Under the pieces are notes generated by a model. It had not been told where the DNA came from, made no database searches, and worked only from the letters and a program-made list of their open reading frames with translations. A program made the translations under genes and the position numbers. 64,000 nt of DNA from Echinometra lucunter (taxonomy: Eukaryota > Echinodermata > Echinoidea > Camarodonta > Echinometridae), in assembly GCA_029962745.1 (NCBI GenBank), contig CM057152.1, positions 23,021,176 to 23,085,175 of the forward strand. The letters run 5' to 3'. Shown here one piece after another: positions 60,346-64,000 of this stretch (position 1 is the first letter of the stretch; each line of letters opens with the position of its first letter).

Positions 60346-60920
60346 ATATCGTCGCCTTCCCGGAAAAAGGCCACTAACATGCACGTGCGCGAAATGTACG
60401 TTTTCGAGAAAAACGCGAATGAAGTTTTGACCTTATTTTTAGCTTTTAGCAGCTAGTGTATTATTTTTCCGTCCTAACTCTCAAACTTTCTGACAGAGCA
60501 AGATTTTTTCTTCAATGATATTTTGTGCTTTTATTTAAAACACTCTAAAGGTTTTCTAATCTTTAGCATTTTATCCTTAATGGCTTTCTTCCCGGACCAA
60601 AAATGCGCGAGTATGTAAATCCAGTTCCCGGAAGAATAGTGTCTTTCTTCTGGGAACAAAAAATGCACAAAAGTTCCCAGAAAAAGGATGCTATTGCGAA
60701 TCGGTCTATGCGCCTAAGCACGTTGAGTGAGGAGGAATTCACATGCTCATGTAATTTTGTTTTTTTGGTTATTACATCATAATGACGTCAAATTGAGGTT
60801 CGAGAATGGTACGAGAAGAAAGCTTATGACATGCTTTTTCCATTTCTGCAATGAAAAAAAATGGCGCGAAAATTGAGTAAAGGTTGCTAACGGCCTTTTT
60901 CCGGGAAGCCGACGATGATA
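60346..60920. mobile_element. Foldback MITE with TTCCCGGAAAAAGGCC ends, about 575 bp
   Basis: The left end TCGTCGCCTTCCCGGAAAAA and the right end (reverse complement TCGTCGGCTTCCCGGAAAAA) are flanked by ATATA/GATATA sequence. Internal words TTCCCGGACC, TTCCCGGAAG, TCTGGGAACA and TTCCCAGAAAAAGG look like further copies of the terminal motif. Relatively CpG-rich (GCGCGAAA). No coding capacity. Confidence 0.8.
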
Positions 60921-61038
60921 TAAAGGGAAATGATTTTTATGGTAGTACATTATTTCAGTGTTTAAACTAGTAGTTGAATGTAGCAAGATATATGCAATAT
61001 TGCCATACCTCCAGTATCTGCACTCTAAACACAGTTCG

Positions 61039-61626
61039 TTAAAGGAGAATGGAACCCAGGCATCAGTGTGCTTGTAGTGAATAGAGATGAACAAGAAAGA
61101 TAAACAGTGAAAGTTTGAGAAAAATCTGACAATCTGTTCAAAAGTTATGAATTTTGAAAGTTTAATTAAATCCCAAATATAGGGATCCTTGAGTTGGCAA
61201 CTTTGCCAGCATCTGTGATGTCATCGTGGACAACTCTCCATTCATTCTGTGTATGATTTTTCAAAAAAATTGATTTATATGAAATTTCGAGTCAGGAATC
61301 AACATAATTCTTCCCAAAATGCTTGCAGAATTGATGTAGCCATGTCATACTCAAACAGTAGATCGAAAGAATTTTTATTTTTCTTGAAAATGAAGAAAAT
61401 GTTAAATTCTGTGCATAAAATGAATGGAGAGTTGTCCATGATGACATCACAGATGCTGGCAAAGTTGCCAACTCAAGGATCCCTATAATAGGGATTTACT
61501 GAAACTTTCAAAATTCATAACTCTTGAACAGATTGTCTGACTTTGCTCAAACTTTCACTGTTTATCTTTCTTGTTCATCTCTATTCACTAAAAGCATACT
61601 GATGCCTGGGTTGCATTCTCCTTTAA
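61039..61626. mobile_element. TTAA-flanked foldback MITE with long arms, 588 bp
   Basis: TTAA lies at 61039-61042 and 61623-61626. The ends AAGGAGAATGGAACCCAGGC and (complement) AAGGAGAATGCAACCCAGGC pair and continue inward for about 220 bp per arm, including GATGAACAAGAAAGATAAAC, CAGTGAAAGTTTGA and TTGGCAACTTTGCCAGCATC. The small open frame at 61249-61488 spans the loop and is not a gene. Confidence 0.85.
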
Positions 61627-61635
61627 AAATCATTA

Positions 61636-61742
61636 TGTTGGTTAAAAATATGAACTAACCAACTATTGTTTTGTGAAAATGCTCATATGTTCTACATACA
61701 ATTTTCTTAAACCAGCAGTTGGTTGGTTCATATTTTAACCAA
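61636..61742. mobile_element. Short foldback MITE, about 107 bp
   Basis: The left arm TTGGTTAAAAATATGAACTA and the right arm (reverse complement TTGGTTAAAATATGAACCAA) pair over about 28 bases. It lies immediately right of the 588-bp MITE. No coding capacity. Confidence 0.7.
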
Positions 61743-62350
61743 TCTAGTTACTTTTAACCAACTGTTTTTAGAGTGTATATAGAGCAATGGAAAGAAGGGT
61801 TATTGTGTTACTTCCTTCTGCCGCTAACAGTTTTGTCAAGTCCCCAGCTGGTTAGGGTTTCAATATCCCACTGCAGTGTTGCTAATGCCCTCATAAATCA
61901 TAGAGAGGACCCAATTAAAGCATTTCAAAGATCGATGCTGTTGCTAGCACTAATTGCAATGATATGGTAAGGGTTGAGGGAGGATAAGGCATGATTAATT
62001 TGTTTTCTGAGAGGAATAATTTACCACTATAATGAAATGTGCTGCCTTCTGCACTTGGAACTCAATATTTCGCTGTAAGTGGGTCGTTTTATCATGGTAA
62101 ATGTCGGATCTTAAAACCGTTTATGGTAGAAGTGGAGATATTCAGTATCCTAAATCACCTCTTTGCTCTACTCTTGCTCTCACTAGTGCTTGCTTGCTCT
62201 CTTTTAAATGAATTTTTCATACTTTCATTCTCTTACGCTATTCCTTCTGCTAGAAATACTTTCAATTTCTGCTCCATTTATATGTCATTCTCTCTCCCTC
62301 TCTTCTTTTCTCTCTTTCTCTTTTTCTCTCTCCCTCTTTTTCTCACTTTC

Positions 62351-62441
<91 letters not shown>

Positions 62442-63599
62442 CCTTTTCCCCTAGCATTATACTATGATTTCCTCCCCTTTTGTCTTGGCAGTGCTTTGGC
62501 ATCCATCTTTTATATTTTTTCATTTTATTTTCTCTTACTTAGATATATTTCTAGTATGATATTCTATTAAGCAAGGTACATAATCTTTTACCATATCTAA
62601 TGTTCATGGCTTTCCTATGCCATTTATTCTTTCAAATCTGTTTCCTTTCATGTACCTTTAGACCAGCTTTCTACAGATATTGTGCCCATAGCCTTCCTCA
62701 TAGAAGTATATGTATTTTCATAGTAAGTCTAAGAATGAAAAGTTTTATGTTGAAAGTTATCTTATATTGTTCAACTGGTATTTTTAACCTTTTTTCTCTC
62801 AGCATTAGTAATGACCATTACCTTTAAGCACGTCTAATTGGTCCCTATCTCTCACCATGTCTGTATTTTTGTCATTTTCTGTCTGTCTGTCTCTATGTCT
62901 CTCATACCTTTCCAATTCCATTTGCCTGCTACTAATGTTTCCTGTGCTGCATGTGCCACTCTCTTGTAATAACCCTGTAAGGCACCCGCAGCAGCCGACC
63001 GGCCATTAGAGAGAGCTTCTCGCGAGTTATTTCCATTCATCTCTAGTCACCTTACTCCAGAATCAGTGTCACAAAGAGAACCGCTGATCTACACTTACTT
63101 ACCCCATTACACATCATACTCGGCCTGCCATCACCGGGGCAATGAAACAGAGAAAAATCAAGTCAATATAATATTCAATATCGTCAAGAGATTAAATGCT
63201 CTCTTATCGGCCGACGAGTGCAGAAGCCATTTTCAGCAGAGGCATACAAAAATCGTTTGGAGATCAAAGTAACCGCCACGGTGCAGAGATGCGTACAGAA
63301 CATGGAAGTTTTAGTAATTCTCCTTTGTAGTGTTTTACTTTGTAACTCTCTCTCTCTCTCCCTTCCTCTCTCTCTCTTTCTCCCTTTCTTCTCTTTTTAA
63401 GTCTCCTACATAAGTGTGACAGATGTGGTTTTCTTAGTCAGGCCAAATGAGAATGCCAAATTGAACTTACATAATTTCAAAAATATCAAAATTATACCTG
63501 AAGGTATTACAATTAAAGATAAGGTTGATTTCTAGTCAGGAAAAGAAGCTGTCTCCATGTTACTGGGAAAGGCAGCTTAATTTTACAAAAACTCAGGTT
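61743..63599. other. Non-coding DNA with CT tracts and one GC-richer patch
   Basis: CT tracts lie at 62280-62450 and 63343-63395. The stretch at about 63040-63290 is unique and GC-richer with no domain-bearing frame. No gene supported. Confidence 0.4.
62284..62450. repeat. CT microsatellite, longest in the window
   Basis: CT runs at 62366-62442 are interrupted only by CC. Open frames across it, on both strands, are artefacts of the dinucleotide repeat. Confidence 0.95.
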
Positions 63600-63742
63600 T
63601 TAGTACATTTGTAGAGTAGTCCTTTCCAGGAAACATTATGATGTTCTTTCTGACTAACATTATACTGAATGAGAAAGGTCACAAATTTTATTACTAACCT
63701 TTCCCAGAACTTGTGCATCTCATTCATATACCTTAATAGAAA
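63600..63742 (+). repeat. Dispersed repeat family R, copy 4 (partial)
   Basis: Landmarks GTAGAGTAGTCCTTTCCAGG, ATTATGATGTTCTTTCTGAC, GGTCACAAATTTTATTACTA and CCCAGAACTTGTGCATCTC match the right half of the family R copies in order. The left half (CACAGAAATGG part) is not evident. Confidence 0.5.
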
Positions 63743-63751
63743 GAAGTAAAT

Positions 63752-63805
63752 ATTGTATTTATATTTGTATTTGTATTTGTATTTGTATTTGTATTTGTAT
63801 TTTAT
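63752..63805. repeat. Hexanucleotide microsatellite (ATTTGT)n
   Basis: About eight units of TTTGTA are present, the first and last imperfect. Simple sequence; the remainder to 64000 is AT-rich with no gene seen. Confidence 0.9.
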
Positions 63806-64000
63806 TTGAAAACTTTATTCACATGGTACATGAATATTTTGGTTAACAATACATAGGCATAATTTTCATTACAAATACGAAGGGAAAAAAAATCATGACA
63901 TTTGACGAAAAATATATACAGATAACAAAGTGCAAGGAAAGGGTTGTTTTCAATATTTATTTGAAAGAAAAAAAAAAGGTCAGTGGGGCTTTCAGAATTC

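Noticed and set aside
62039..62570. Hydrophobic, membrane-like Ser/Leu/Phe open frames (also at 22233-22544, 58642-58956 and 53661-54074)
   Set aside because: Each overlaps a CT microsatellite. The apparent hydrophobicity comes from CT/CTTT codons.

Overview
This is a eukaryotic, AT-rich, gene-poor window. Coding sequence is confined to one exon near the left end. The rest is introns or intergenic DNA packed with foldback transposons (MITEs), tRNA-derived SINEs, CT/GA microsatellites and poly-C/poly-G runs. The repeat content (SINEs with a tRNA head and an ATT-repeat tail, mariner-, piggyBac- and other MITE-like palindromes) fits an echinoderm, most likely a sea urchin genome of the Strongylocentrotus/Lytechinus type. 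That assignment is recognition plus inference; I could not search a database.

Layout. 1-1382: probable intron. 1383-2821: a large exon coding 478 residues of an unidentified Ser/Pro/Lys-rich disordered protein with about a dozen 10-residue KSP repeats and a PLDLR (CtBP-docking-like) motif close to the stop. A phase-compatible 101-base intron could replace this end with a 94-residue alternative C-terminus. 2822-7126: 3'UTR-like or downstream DNA, with two AATAAA signals at its right end. 7127-19471: non-coding DNA with a mariner-like palindrome, three copies of a TTAA-flanked MITE, an AGY trinucleotide array, a 154-bp tandem-repeat element, a SINE fragment and smaller foldbacks. 19472-28180, a 500-N gap, then 28681-37374: the two blocks either side of the gap are nearly the same 8.7 kb. 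37375-64000: more MITEs (two cases of one element inside another), two SINEs on the minus strand, two unusual palindromic short-motif arrays (49.2 and 51.4 kb), and a four-member dispersed repeat.

The most important practical observation is the 8.7-kb repeat around the gap. The last 8.7 kb of the left contig equals the first 8.7 kb of the right contig. This is best explained as two overlapping contigs that were not merged, not as a biological duplication. The window is therefore probably about 9.2 kb too long, and everything in 19.5-37.4 kb is counted twice.

I found no operon, CRISPR array, rRNA, functional tRNA gene, transposase or reverse transcriptase ORF, and no convincing new multi-gene system. 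Most open frames lie in simple repeats or transposon palindromes and are not annotated as genes. The most unusual non-coding structures are the two head-to-head short-motif arrays at 49248-49544 and 51371-51816.
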